Of a stretch of 22,402 bases of DNA, positions 7,848 through 16,108 are shown one piece after another (the first letter of the stretch is position 1; every line of letters begins with the position of its first letter). The notes below the pieces were generated by a model. It was not told the origin of the DNA, did no database searches, and saw only the letters and a list, made by a program, of their open reading frames with translations. Made by a program: the position numbers and the translations under genes. The stretch is from an uncultured Spirochaetales bacterium (GTDB taxonomy: Bacteria > Spirochaetota > Spirochaetia > Sphaerochaetales > Sphaerochaetaceae), in the NCBI GenBank assembly GCA_934276695.1, contig CAKQTF010000002.1, positions 1 through 22,402 of the forward strand, in the 5' to 3' direction.

Positions 7848-9737
7848 ATGAAGAGGACTTTGAAGGCTTCAGCTTTTCTGATGATAGCCGTTCTGATGCT
7901 GATTGCATGTAATCCAGCGGCTGATGTCAAGTTGCACACTGTAGTGTTCAACACTAACGGGGGGGGTGAGATTGCACCTGTAAAGGTTGTTGATGGCAGA
8001 ACCCTTGCCAGACCAGAGCATGATCCAGTCCGAGAAGGCTATGCATTCAAGGGATGGCAGCTCGATGGCCTTGATTATGATTTCAGTGCTGCTGTGACCA
8101 AGGATATAGAGCTTAAGGCTATATGGGAACATAATCATGACTGGAAGATCGCAGATACAATAGATGCAACTTGTACGGAAACAGGAACAGCGACATACAG
8201 TTGCAGCTGCGGAGAGACTAAGACTGAGGTGCTTGCTGCGCTTGGACACGATTGGAAACCTGTCTCTGTAGTCAGGCAGCCAACATGCACTGAGGATGGG
8301 CTGCAGAATGCAGCATGCTCAAGATGCGATGAGACCAAGGACAGCAGTGCTATCCCTGCAACCGGGCACAATCCTGGGGACTTGGTAATCGGCAGCGGTG
8401 AATACTCCGGCAAGCACTATAGGATATGCAGTGCATGCAATGAGAAGCTGGACTTGGCAGACCACGAGTACAGTATCCCTTGTGCAGATGCAGATAAGCA
8501 CTGGTCTGAATGCGTATGCGGAGCAAAGAGCGGAGAGAAAGCCCATGCCTGGGGAGCTCCAAGGGAGAAGGATCCAGCTGATGCATCAGTCCACACCAAG
8601 ACATGTACTGAGTGCGGTAAGTCAGTTGAAGAAGCTCACTCTTACACGGCACAGCACCATGATGGGAGCAGCCATTGGAATGAGTGCATATGCGGTGCAA
8701 AGGGCTCTGCTGAGTCCCATATCTGGACTGCAAGGCAGAATCCAGCTGATGTATCAAGCCATATCAAGACATGTGCTGAGTGTGGTGAATCAGTAGAAGA
8801 GGCTCATTCATATACAATACAGAAATATGATGAAAGCAATCATTGGAATGAATGTGCATGTGGTCTGAAATCTGATGCCAGAAGCCATTCATTGAAATAT
8901 ACATCCAATTCTAGTAAACATTGGAAAGAGTGTTCTGACTGTGCCTATACTACAGCGAAAGAAATGCATACGTATGGAGACTGGGAACATGATGAATCTA
9001 AGCATTGGCAGATTTGCACAGTATGCAGTTATAACTCATCAAGATTTTCCCACAATTTTTATGGAGTACAGTCAAAGGCTCCTACAGAAACAGAGGCTGG
9101 AGAAGCAGCTTTAACATGTATGCCATGCGGTTTTGAGAAGATAAGTCCAATTAAAGCAGGTTCTTCCGGCTCTGCTGGTGGATATATCATAAATATCAGC
9201 ACCAGTAGTAGCTCTGATTGGCAATATCTTGAAGTAGCTCCTGCAGATCTGAGAGTTATTGATGGTATGCCAACTGTTGACTCTTCAGCTTCTGGATATG
9301 ATACAGCAGAGCAGAAATTTGTTTTTGGTTACTATAGGCCATCTGGCAGTAATGAGATAACAGGGGCTAATTCAAAATACTATGGTAGAGAGAAAACAAA
9401 AATACTTGTTGAAAAAATGAAAGACTCTGCATACACGCAAAGCAGTGGTGATGAGACAACCTCAATGTATGCAGCGAAACTCTGTGATGATCTGGAATAT
9501 AAGACTGGAGAGAAGACATTTGCTGATTGGTTTCTTCCTAGTGGAAATGATTTAAGTAATTTGTATAACAGGATTTATAAGACTGGAGTAGATACCTCTT
9601 ATATGGATACAGAAGAATATTGGTCAAGTGACGAAGCTAATAATGTGCTTGCATCCAGACTATGCATTATAAATGGAAATGTCATTCAGACAGGACGTGA
9701 GAATTTATTCCGGATCCGTCCTGCCAGGGTCTTCTGA
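7848..9737 (+). CDS. Lipoprotein with InlB-type repeat, Cys/His repeats and Lcl/DUF1566-like C-terminus
   Basis: The start at 7848 is chosen because GAGAGGA (7836-7842) lies 5 bases before it and because the protein then opens with a lipoprotein signal (MKRTLK, hydrophobic core, LIAC with Cys21). This gives 629 residues. Residues about 31-93 form a Listeria-Bacteroides (InlB B) repeat, with VVFNTNGGG, GYAFKGW and LKAIWEH. Residues about 95-430 are a Cys/His-rich array of HWNECxCG and TCxECGxSVEEAHSY units, apparently zinc-ribbon-like pairs. After a Ser/Gly linker, residues about 440-629 resemble the Lcl/DUF1566 C-terminal domain (DWFLPSGNDL, EYWSSDEA, RIRPARVF). It is probably anchored outside the cytoplasm. 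A role in adhesion or surface display is inferred from domain types only. It has its own promoter candidate and terminator. Confidence 0.88.
   Translation: MKRTLKASAFLMIAVLMLIACNPAADVKLHTVVFNTNGGGEIAPVKVVDGRTLARPEHDPVREGYAFKGWQLDGLDYDFSAAVTKDIELKAIWEHNHDWKIADTIDATCTETGTATYSCSCGETKTEVLAALGHDWKPVSVVRQPTCTEDGLQNAACSRCDETKDSSAIPATGHNPGDLVIGSGEYSGKHYRICSACNEKLDLADHEYSIPCADADKHWSECVCGAKSGEKAHAWGAPREKDPADASVHTKTCTECGKSVEEAHSYTAQHHDGSSHWNECICGAKGSAESHIWTARQNPADVSSHIKTCAECGESVEEAHSYTIQKYDESNHWNECACGLKSDARSHSLKYTSNSSKHWKECSDCAYTTAKEMHTYGDWEHDESKHWQICTVCSYNSSRFSHNFYGVQSKAPTETEAGEAALTCMPCGFEKISPIKAGSSGSAGGYIINISTSSSSDWQYLEVAPADLRVIDGMPTVDSSASGYDTAEQKFVFGYYRPSGSNEITGANSKYYGREKTKILVEKMKDSAYTQSSGDETTSMYAAKLCDDLEYKTGEKTFADWFLPSGNDLSNLYNRIYKTGVDTSYMDTEEYWSSDEANNVLASRLCIINGNVIQTGRENLFRIRPARVF
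8571..8906 (+). repeat. Two 168-bp tandem coding repeats
   Basis: Unit 1 starts at 8571 (GATCCAGCTGATG) and unit 2 at 8739 (AATCCAGCTGATG). Each is 56 codons and encodes a PADxSxHxKTC-ECG-SVEEAHSYT element followed by HWNEC-CG. Unit 2 decays toward its end. Related but weaker units flank them on both sides, so this is a protein repeat array that expanded by duplication, not a CRISPR array. Confidence 0.75.
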
Positions 9738-9759
9738 TTATCTTAAAAACTAATCAAGC

Positions 9760-9791
9760 AAAGGGCTGTGGGTATGAATCCTAAGCCCTTT
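9760..9791 (+). terminator. Intrinsic terminator of the lipoprotein gene
   Basis: AAAGGGCT and AGCCCTTT form an 8-bp stem with a 16-base loop and end in TTTT. It lies 23 bases after the lipoprotein stop. Confidence 0.7.
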
Positions 9792-9898
9792 TCTGTTATC
9801 TATCCTGGCTTTGGGATGATGTCATATTCATTCTTTTGGATAAAAAAGGATTTCCATTGCCGTGTTCTGTATCGGGAAATTAGGCTATTATTTATATT

Positions 9899-11998
9899 AT
9901 GGAAATCAGAGAAGAGATCAGAGAGCTTACAGATAAGCTCAGGGTTTATCAGGATACATACTACAAGAAGGGTGAGTCCCTAGTAAGTGATCAGGAATAT
10001 GACAGGCTTTTTGATAAGCTTAAGGCTCTTGAAGAGCAGTTCCCGGAATTTGCAGAGCCTGATTCGCCTACACGCAGGGTCGGAAGCGATCTTACAAATG
10101 ATTTCCCAGAAGTACAGCATACAATACCTGTTTTATCTTTGGATAAGGCTTATTCAAAGGAAGAGGTTCTTTCCTTTTTCGATAAGTCCATAGCAAAGGA
10201 AGGCGGTGCTCTTTCATTTGCCGCAGAAGAGAAGATAGATGGAATATCAATGGTCCTTTACTATGAGGATGGAATGCTTGCAAGAGCGGTGACACGCGGA
10301 AACGGAGAGGTCGGAAATGATGTCACTCCGAATATAATGACTATTAAGAGTGTCCCGCTTAAGCTCCCTGAGTCACTTACAATTGCCGTCAGAGGAGAGG
10401 TCTATCTTCCGAAGAAGGATTTCCTCAGGCTCAATGCACTTGAGGAGGATGAGCGGAAGAGAGCTGCGAATCCGAGGAATCTGGCAGCCGGCACAGTGCG
10501 CAGGCAGAAATCATCTGAGGCTGCCATGGTTCCACTTGATATGTTCTGCTATGAGGGATTCTGGAGCAATAAGGAAGATACACCATCAGATCATCTACAT
10601 ATCCTCAGGAAGCTGAAGGATCTCGGGTTTAGAATCAATCCGGATTTCGCATTCTTCGATTCAACGGAGGAGAAGGCTGAAGAGAAGCTGAAGGCTGCTG
10701 GGATTGACGGCAGAGCGTATGGCTTTGATTCCCTTGAGGAGTACATAAAGGCAGAGACTGACGGAAGACGAGGCCTTGAATATGAGATAGATGGCCTCGT
10801 ATTCAAGATCAATGAGCTTGATGTCAGGGATGATTTTGGCTATACAGAGCATCATCCGAGATGGGCAATTGCATACAAGTTCGAATCTCCCCAGGCTGTG
10901 TCAGTGCTGGAAGGAATCACATGCCAGGTCGGAAGAACCGGCAGGATCACTCCTGTGGCTGAGATTGTGCCGACAGCTCTTGGCGGTTCTACGATAAGGC
11001 GTGCGACACTCCATAATCAGGAATACATAGATGAGCTGGAGCTTGCAATAGGGGATTCTGTCTCAATAACAAAGAGAGGGGATGTGATCCCTGCTGTTGA
11101 GGAGGTCATTGAGAAGAATTCTCTTGGCAATACGACATACAGGATGCCGGAGAAGTGCCCATGCTGCGGAACGGAAATAGTCCAGGATGGAGCCCATCAG
11201 TTCTGCCCGAACTATGACTGTCCTGATCAGGTGAAGGGAAGAATAGCCTTCTTTGCATCAAGGGATATGATGGATATTGAATCCCTTGGCCCTAAGACAG
11301 TTGAGGTTCTGTATGAGAAAGGGCTTCTGAGGAGCATTGAGGACATATACAGAGCTGATTATGATCAGCTTATCGGAACTCCTGGCATAGGAGAGAAGAC
11401 CGTAAGTGCCCTTAAGAATGGCATAAGGGAATCTGTCAATCAGCCATTCAAGGCTGTTCTGTCAGCTCTTGGAATTGCGGAGCTTGGCCCTAAGATGGCA
11501 GAGATCCTGATATCCAATGGCTTTGATAATATAGATAAGCTTGTGAATGCATCAGCTGCAGGAGATCCATCTGTCTTCACATCCATAAAGGGTGTCGGAG
11601 AGAGCACAGCAGCGCTTATAATAAAGGCTTTTTCAGATAAGAGGCTTTTAAGCACTATATCATCGCTCCGTGCGTATGGCCTCCATTTCAGTTCCGCTCA
11701 GGATAAGACAGATGCAGAGTATCCCCAGATATTCAGTGGCCAGGTGTGGTGCGTGACTGGATCTTTCAGGAATTTCAACCCAAGGTCCAAGGCAATGGCA
11801 GAAGTCGAGAAGAGAGGAGGAAGGACAGTCTCATCAGTCACAGGTAAGACAACGCATCTTCTTGCTGGCAGCGGAGGCGGGTCAAAGCGTGCCGATGCTG
11901 AGCGTGTGGGTGCAAGGATAGTCTCTGAGGATGAATTCCTTGCCATGCTTGGAATGGCTCCGGAGAGTGATGAGCCTGATCAGGGAATGCTTTTCTGA
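9899..11998 (+). CDS. ligA: NAD-dependent DNA ligase
   Basis: This 699-residue ligase seals nicks in DNA during replication and repair, using NAD+. The domains are in standard order: Ia (DQEYDRLFDKL, residues 31-41); adenylation domain with Lys112 in EKIDG as the nucleotidyl-accepting lysine; OB fold with VGRTGRITPVAEI; a four-cysteine zinc finger (CPCC then CPNYDC, near 418-440); helix-hairpin-helix repeats (IGTPGIGEKT, IKGVGEST); and a C-terminal BRCT domain (WCVTGSF to AMLG, about 615-685). Length is normal. No Shine-Dalgarno is visible before the ATG; the sequence ahead is TATTATTTATATT, so the message may be leaderless. There is no terminator between its stop and the aminotransferase leader, so some read-through is possible. 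Confidence 0.98.
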   Translation: MEIREEIRELTDKLRVYQDTYYKKGESLVSDQEYDRLFDKLKALEEQFPEFAEPDSPTRRVGSDLTNDFPEVQHTIPVLSLDKAYSKEEVLSFFDKSIAKEGGALSFAAEEKIDGISMVLYYEDGMLARAVTRGNGEVGNDVTPNIMTIKSVPLKLPESLTIAVRGEVYLPKKDFLRLNALEEDERKRAANPRNLAAGTVRRQKSSEAAMVPLDMFCYEGFWSNKEDTPSDHLHILRKLKDLGFRINPDFAFFDSTEEKAEEKLKAAGIDGRAYGFDSLEEYIKAETDGRRGLEYEIDGLVFKINELDVRDDFGYTEHHPRWAIAYKFESPQAVSVLEGITCQVGRTGRITPVAEIVPTALGGSTIRRATLHNQEYIDELELAIGDSVSITKRGDVIPAVEEVIEKNSLGNTTYRMPEKCPCCGTEIVQDGAHQFCPNYDCPDQVKGRIAFFASRDMMDIESLGPKTVEVLYEKGLLRSIEDIYRADYDQLIGTPGIGEKTVSALKNGIRESVNQPFKAVLSALGIAELGPKMAEILISNGFDNIDKLVNASAAGDPSVFTSIKGVGESTAALIIKAFSDKRLLSTISSLRAYGLHFSSAQDKTDAEYPQIFSGQVWCVTGSFRNFNPRSKAMAEVEKRGGRTVSSVTGKTTHLLAGSGGGSKRADAERVGARIVSEDEFLAMLGMAPESDEPDQGMLF

Positions 11999-12005
11999 AA
12001 AAACA

Positions 12006-12048
12006 GCAGTATTATTCTTCTAGAAACTCGAAGATTTAAATATACTGC
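12006..12048 (+). promoter_or_regulatory. Inverted repeat overlapping the probable -10 box of the aminotransferase operon
   Basis: GCAGTAT (12006-12012) and ATACTGC (12042-12048) are perfect inverted arms, and CTTC/GAAG inside (12017-12020, 12030-12033) extends the dyad. TATACT (12041-12046), a 5/6 match to a -10 box, lies in the right arm. No T run follows, so it is not a terminator. It could be an operator, possibly for the ModE-like protein encoded in the same operon, or an mRNA hairpin just before the AAAGGA ribosome site at 12053. Confidence 0.45.
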
Positions 12049-12064
12049 GCTTAAAGGATGTTAA

Positions 12065-13366
12065 ATGAACGAATTAGCTATAGAACTCAATGATATTCTG
12101 AAAAACAGCATCGCTTACTCTTTCCTGTCGGAGAAAGGCAAGCGCATGTACTTCCCGAAAGGGATTGTGGCTCAGGCTGCAGAAGCCGGAGATAAGGCAA
12201 AGAGATACAATGCAACGATAGGGCTTGCACTCGATCATGGTGAGCCTTTCTGCCTTGAGGATATCTACTCCCAGTTTGTCCCAGGATCATTCAGGAAGAA
12301 CCAGATATTCTCATATGCACCTGGCGGCGGAGACAAGGCTCTGAGAAAGGCATGGAAGGAATCAATAATAAAGAAGAACCCATCGCTTAAGGATAAGCTC
12401 TTCTCTGATCCTCTTGTGACAGGCGGACTGACTCATACAATATCAACAGTCGCTGCTCTGTTTACAGATGAAGGAGATGAGATTGTATGCCCTGATCTGT
12501 TCTGGGATAACTACGATCTTATCTTCACGGATTCTGTAGGTGCGAAGATGAAGCTCTTCAGATTCTACAATGAGGATGGCGGATTCAACGTTGAAGGGAT
12601 GAAAGAGGCAATCTGTTCATGCAAGGGTGATACAGCGCGCGTTATACTTAACTTCCCTAATAACCCGACTGGCTATACACCATCCAAGACAGAAGCGAAG
12701 GCAATAGTAGCTGCTCTTGTTGAGATAGCTGAGAGCGGAAGGAAGATAATGGTCCTCACGGATGATGCGTATTTCGGTCTTTTCTTTGAATCTGATACAG
12801 AGAAGCAGTCCCTCTTTGCATATCTTGCAGATGCCCATGAGAACATATTCGCAATCAAAGGGGATGCTGCGACAAAGGAAGAGATGGTGTGGGGCTTCAG
12901 AATTGGCTTTATCTCATATGCATCGAAATCATTCACACCGGAGATCCTTGATGCGCTTACAAAGAAGACGCTAGGTGCGATCAGATGCTCAGTGTCGAGC
13001 TGTGACAGACCGGGGCAGTCTCTTCTGCTTAAGGCTCTTACAGAAGGCAGGAGCTACGATGCGGATAAGGAAAGGCTGTTCAGCATCATAGCTGAGAGAT
13101 ATCGCACTATACATAAGGCTATTGAAGCTCATAAGGGATGCAGCGTGCTCAGGCCATACAGCTTCAACAGCGGATACTTCATGGCATTCGATGTGTCCCC
13201 GCATAGCGCTGAGGAACTCAGGCAGTACCTTCTTGATAAGTATCAGATAGGTGCGATAAACATTCTTGGAAGCACTCTCAGGCTTGCATACTGCTCTGTC
13301 GAGAATGAGATGCTTGAGGATCTTGTGGATACTGTATATAAGGCAGCTGAGGAGCTATGGAGCTGA
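12065..13366 (+). CDS. PLP-dependent class I/II aminotransferase
   Basis: This 433-residue fold-type I aminotransferase moves an amino group between an amino acid and a keto acid. Visible features are SYAPGGGDKALRKAW near the N-terminus, NFPNNPTGYTPS (residues 196-207) with the cofactor-ring Asn, DDAYFGLFF (233-241) for the pyridine nitrogen and O3' contacts, and ATKEEMVWGFRIGF (269-282), where Lys271 is the likely Schiff-base lysine. The substrate is unknown; aromatic or aspartate-type activity is a fair guess. AAAGGA (12053-12058) is 6 bases before the ATG. Its last 10 bases overlap the start of the ModE-like gene, and the phosphofructokinase follows, so it heads a four-gene run. Linkage to a glycolytic enzyme and a regulator hints at control of carbon/nitrogen flow, which is inference. 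Confidence 0.9.
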   Translation: MNELAIELNDILKNSIAYSFLSEKGKRMYFPKGIVAQAAEAGDKAKRYNATIGLALDHGEPFCLEDIYSQFVPGSFRKNQIFSYAPGGGDKALRKAWKESIIKKNPSLKDKLFSDPLVTGGLTHTISTVAALFTDEGDEIVCPDLFWDNYDLIFTDSVGAKMKLFRFYNEDGGFNVEGMKEAICSCKGDTARVILNFPNNPTGYTPSKTEAKAIVAALVEIAESGRKIMVLTDDAYFGLFFESDTEKQSLFAYLADAHENIFAIKGDAATKEEMVWGFRIGFISYASKSFTPEILDALTKKTLGAIRCSVSSCDRPGQSLLLKALTEGRSYDADKERLFSIIAERYRTIHKAIEAHKGCSVLRPYSFNSGYFMAFDVSPHSAEELRQYLLDKYQIGAINILGSTLRLAYCSVENEMLEDLVDTVYKAAEELWS

Positions 13367-13725
13367 AGGAGAGATTCTACCTTGTCGACAGCGAAGGCGA
13401 GAAGTTCATGGGATTAGGTGTCCTATGGCTTCTTGAGGCCATAGAGGCTGAGTCCTCGCTCAGGAAGGCTGCTGCCAGTATGGGCCTGTCATATTCGAAG
13501 GCCTATATGATGATAGAGCGGCTGGAGAGGAATCTTGATCAGCAGATTGTGATAAGGAAGCATGGTGGTGCGGACCGTACGGGTGCGACACTCACTCCTT
13601 TTGCTATTGAGTTTATAAAGCTTTTTAAGGATTTCCAGATGCGGATGGAAGCATATGCAGCTACTGAGTATGAGGCTTTCGGGAAAGCGCTGGGACTCCT
13701 CAAGGAGGAATATGATGGAAGATAA
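13357..13725 (+). CDS. ModE N-terminal-type winged-helix regulator (stand-alone)
   Basis: This 122-residue protein matches the LysR-like DNA-binding domain of ModE: GLGVLWLLEAIEAESSLRKAAASMG, then LSYSKAYMMIERLERNL as the recognition helix region, then a wing with RKHGGADRTGATLTPFA. The ATG overlaps the aminotransferase by 10 bases; GAGGAG is only 2 bases before it, so translation may rely on coupling. Its own 3' end overlaps the phosphofructokinase start. It lacks the molybdate-binding TOBE domains of full ModE (about 260 residues), and no molybdate transport gene is near, so it either senses something else, acts with a partner, or responds only by level. It may regulate its own operon through the inverted repeat at 12006-12048. 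Confidence 0.85.
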   Translation: MELKERFYLVDSEGEKFMGLGVLWLLEAIEAESSLRKAAASMGLSYSKAYMMIERLERNLDQQIVIRKHGGADRTGATLTPFAIEFIKLFKDFQMRMEAYAATEYEAFGKALGLLKEEYDGR

Positions 13726-15040
13726 ACAGTATGATTTCTCAATTGAGAGGCTAGGCGAAGCAAAGCTGGCCAGTCCTATAAGGATGTCGAACAGAAGCGG
13801 TGATGGCGTTGCTGATTACACAAGCGATGAGGATCGCATACTCTACTCTATTGAGACAGAGACTGTTGATGGAAAGGTGCGTCCTGTCCATTCTGATACT
13901 GTGGAGCTTGCAGGCCCAAGGGATAAGATATATTTCAATCCTTCTCATGTACATGCTGCAATCTGCACCTGCGGCGGAATCTGCCCAGGACTCAATAATG
14001 TGATCAGAGCTGTTGTGAGATGCCTCTGGTATCGCTATGGCGTCAGAAGGATCTCCGGAGTCCAGTATGGATACCTTGGACTGCTTGAGAATTCCCCATG
14101 GCCGCTTGTCTCCCTTGATCCTGATGTTGTTGATGATATACAGGAAAAAGGCGGTACGATACTGGGTTCTGCACGCGGAGGCGGTAAGCAGGTCGAGGAG
14201 ATTGTCGACTCCCTGGAGCGCCTCAATATCAATATACTGATAACAATCGGTGGCGATGGAACACTGCGCGGTGCCTATGATATCGGAGAGGAGATAAAGA
14301 GAAGAGGCCTTAAGATCGCTATTGTCGGGGTTCCTAAGACAATTGATAACGATCTCTCATTCATTGATTCCTCATTCGGCTTCGATACTGCTGTTGCATC
14401 TGCAGTCCCTTCTGTCAGAGGTGCTCATGTTGAGGCTAAGAACTCAATTAATGGAATCGGTCTTGTTAAGGTAATGGGAAGGGAATCCGGGTTCATCGCT
14501 GCTCATACTTCCCTTGCTCAGAGCGATGTGAATTTCTGCCTTATCCCTGAGTGTCCTTTTGACCTTGAGGGGCCTAATGGGCTGCTGGAGAATCTGAAGA
14601 GAAGGATTCTTGAGAGAGGGCATGCAGTGATCCTCGTTGCAGAAGGCGCAGGACAGGAGTTTGCTCCGCCTACAGGAGAGACTGATGCATCAGGCAATAT
14701 AAAATACCATGATATCGGAATCTTCCTGAAAGAGAAGATAAAGGAGTACTTCAAGGAGCAGGGCATCGAGACAAGCATCAAGTACATTGATCCGTCTTAC
14801 ATAATAAGATCAGCTCCTGCTAATAGCTATGATTCAATCTACTGCGCACGTCTTGGAGCACATGCGGTCCATGCTGCAATGGCTGGAAAGACGCAGTGCA
14901 TTGCATCGCGTGTTAACAACCAGTTCGTGTATCTTCCTATCAAGGTGGCTGTCTCAAAGCGCTCTCATGTTGATCCGGAGGGATCTCTGTGGAGGGATGT
15001 CCTTGAGAACACAAGACAGCCATATAGCATGAAGAATTAG
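13715..15040 (+). CDS. 6-phosphofructokinase, ATP-type by motif, spirochaete/trypanosome/plant branch
   Basis: This 441-residue enzyme phosphorylates fructose 6-phosphate in glycolysis. CTCGGICPGLNNVIR (85-99) is the phosphate-donor loop. GGDGT (179-183) has the Gly typical of ATP users, where PPi-dependent enzymes have Asp. PKTIDND (207-213) carries the Lys shared by PPi-PFKs and by the plant/trypanosome ATP-PFKs. MGRESGFIA and VAEGAGQ follow as expected. The mixed signature predicts ATP use, but this needs assay. The start at 13715 is 6 bases after GGAGG (13704-13708); the ATG at 13712 is also possible, and an upstream ATG at 13655 lies deep inside the regulator gene. The first 75 residues before the core are an N-terminal extension usual for this branch. 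It overlaps the regulator by 11 bases. Confidence 0.92.
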   Translation: MEDKQYDFSIERLGEAKLASPIRMSNRSGDGVADYTSDEDRILYSIETETVDGKVRPVHSDTVELAGPRDKIYFNPSHVHAAICTCGGICPGLNNVIRAVVRCLWYRYGVRRISGVQYGYLGLLENSPWPLVSLDPDVVDDIQEKGGTILGSARGGGKQVEEIVDSLERLNINILITIGGDGTLRGAYDIGEEIKRRGLKIAIVGVPKTIDNDLSFIDSSFGFDTAVASAVPSVRGAHVEAKNSINGIGLVKVMGRESGFIAAHTSLAQSDVNFCLIPECPFDLEGPNGLLENLKRRILERGHAVILVAEGAGQEFAPPTGETDASGNIKYHDIGIFLKEKIKEYFKEQGIETSIKYIDPSYIIRSAPANSYDSIYCARLGAHAVHAAMAGKTQCIASRVNNQFVYLPIKVAVSKRSHVDPEGSLWRDVLENTRQPYSMKN

Positions 15041-15047
15041 GAGATAT

Positions 15048-16103
15048 ATGAACGTTACACTGCCATTTTCATATCTTGATAAGCATCTTAGATGCATGAA
15101 TCCCATTGTGGGCATAGTCCCGGTCAGGATAAGAGCTGATCTTACAGCTCTTACGAAGACAGAGAAGAAGAACCTGAGGACGTTTGCAAATATAGAGGAT
15201 GGCATTTCAGAGCGCATACTGCTGGTCCCTGATAATATAACAGTCGGAGCTCTTGAAGCTGTAATAGACAGGAGCTTCGGCCTGATTACTGATATGTTTG
15301 ATTCGAAATCAGTATTCAGTCAGGCCGATATGGATAGGATTTTTCCATCTCTGTACTCACTAATTGAGTATGCAGGCCTGATCCTTGATGATCCATTTGA
15401 CAGCTCTCTCTTTGATATTTATACGGAAATGCAGCATTCAGATGCTCTAATGATGATCCAGGGGCCGCTGTATCCATCTGACAGCAAGAGATACGGCAGG
15501 CTTAACAGCGAACTGAAGGCTTATTATAAGAAGGGGATTGAAGAAGGCGTCATGTACAATGGCAGGATCACATCGTTCCGTGATATCCCGGCCACAGATC
15601 AGAATGTAGAAGCATACCTTGATAAGGATGATGATGTCTTCATCGTATCCCTGGCACTGGATCTCCATCTTTTTGAATTCCTTGCCGCAAAAGGCTCACG
15701 CATCTATGATGCAGAGGCTTTCAGACGCTATATAAAGAAGTCAGAGAAGCGCGCTGATGCTGTGCCGAAGCCGCTTGTGCATAGCTTTGACTCAATAAGG
15801 TATAATGACCGGGGAGAACAGGCGTTCATCTTCCATGTTGATATGCCTAAGGATATCTCATCAATAATAAAGGATGAGTTCATCTCTGTGGAAGACTACA
15901 TTGAATCCGTGGATTATGTATCGAATACATTCTATCCTGACTGCATATATAAAAGCGGCTATGATCTCTTCGGCCAGAGCGCATCCGAGTATTATGAGTT
16001 CATAATGAGCCTGCATTCAGGTGTTCCGCCGTTCTACCATGATCTCATGAAGGCTGCTGGGTGGAGAGAGCCGTTCCTTGATTTAAAGAGGGTGCTACGC
16101 TGA
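15048..16103 (+). CDS. Unrecognised protein, last gene of the aminotransferase-pfk run
   Basis: This is a 351-residue soluble protein without signal peptide or membrane segment. It is acidic, with alternating charged helices and strands. AGGAGA (15039-15044) precedes the ATG and the gap from the phosphofructokinase stop is 7 bases, so co-expression is nearly certain. I do not recognise a family with confidence. The stretch ERILLVPDNITVGALEAVIDRSFG (about residues 55-78) loosely resembles plasmid pRiA4b ORF-3-like domains, in which a strand 'R--LVP-DITL--LH--I--A-GW' is typical, but the rest does not obviously follow. No catalytic motif is seen. It ends 5 bases from the convergent ribokinase gene with no terminator between. 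Confidence 0.85.
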   Translation: MNVTLPFSYLDKHLRCMNPIVGIVPVRIRADLTALTKTEKKNLRTFANIEDGISERILLVPDNITVGALEAVIDRSFGLITDMFDSKSVFSQADMDRIFPSLYSLIEYAGLILDDPFDSSLFDIYTEMQHSDALMMIQGPLYPSDSKRYGRLNSELKAYYKKGIEEGVMYNGRITSFRDIPATDQNVEAYLDKDDDVFIVSLALDLHLFEFLAAKGSRIYDAEAFRRYIKKSEKRADAVPKPLVHSFDSIRYNDRGEQAFIFHVDMPKDISSIIKDEFISVEDYIESVDYVSNTFYPDCIYKSGYDLFGQSASEYYEFIMSLHSGVPPFYHDLMKAAGWREPFLDLKRVLR

Positions 16104-16108
16104 CAGCA

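Noticed and set aside
8571..8906. Regular repeats as a possible CRISPR array
   Set aside because: The 168-bp period is in frame, encodes Cys/His units and has no short identical repeats with unique spacers.
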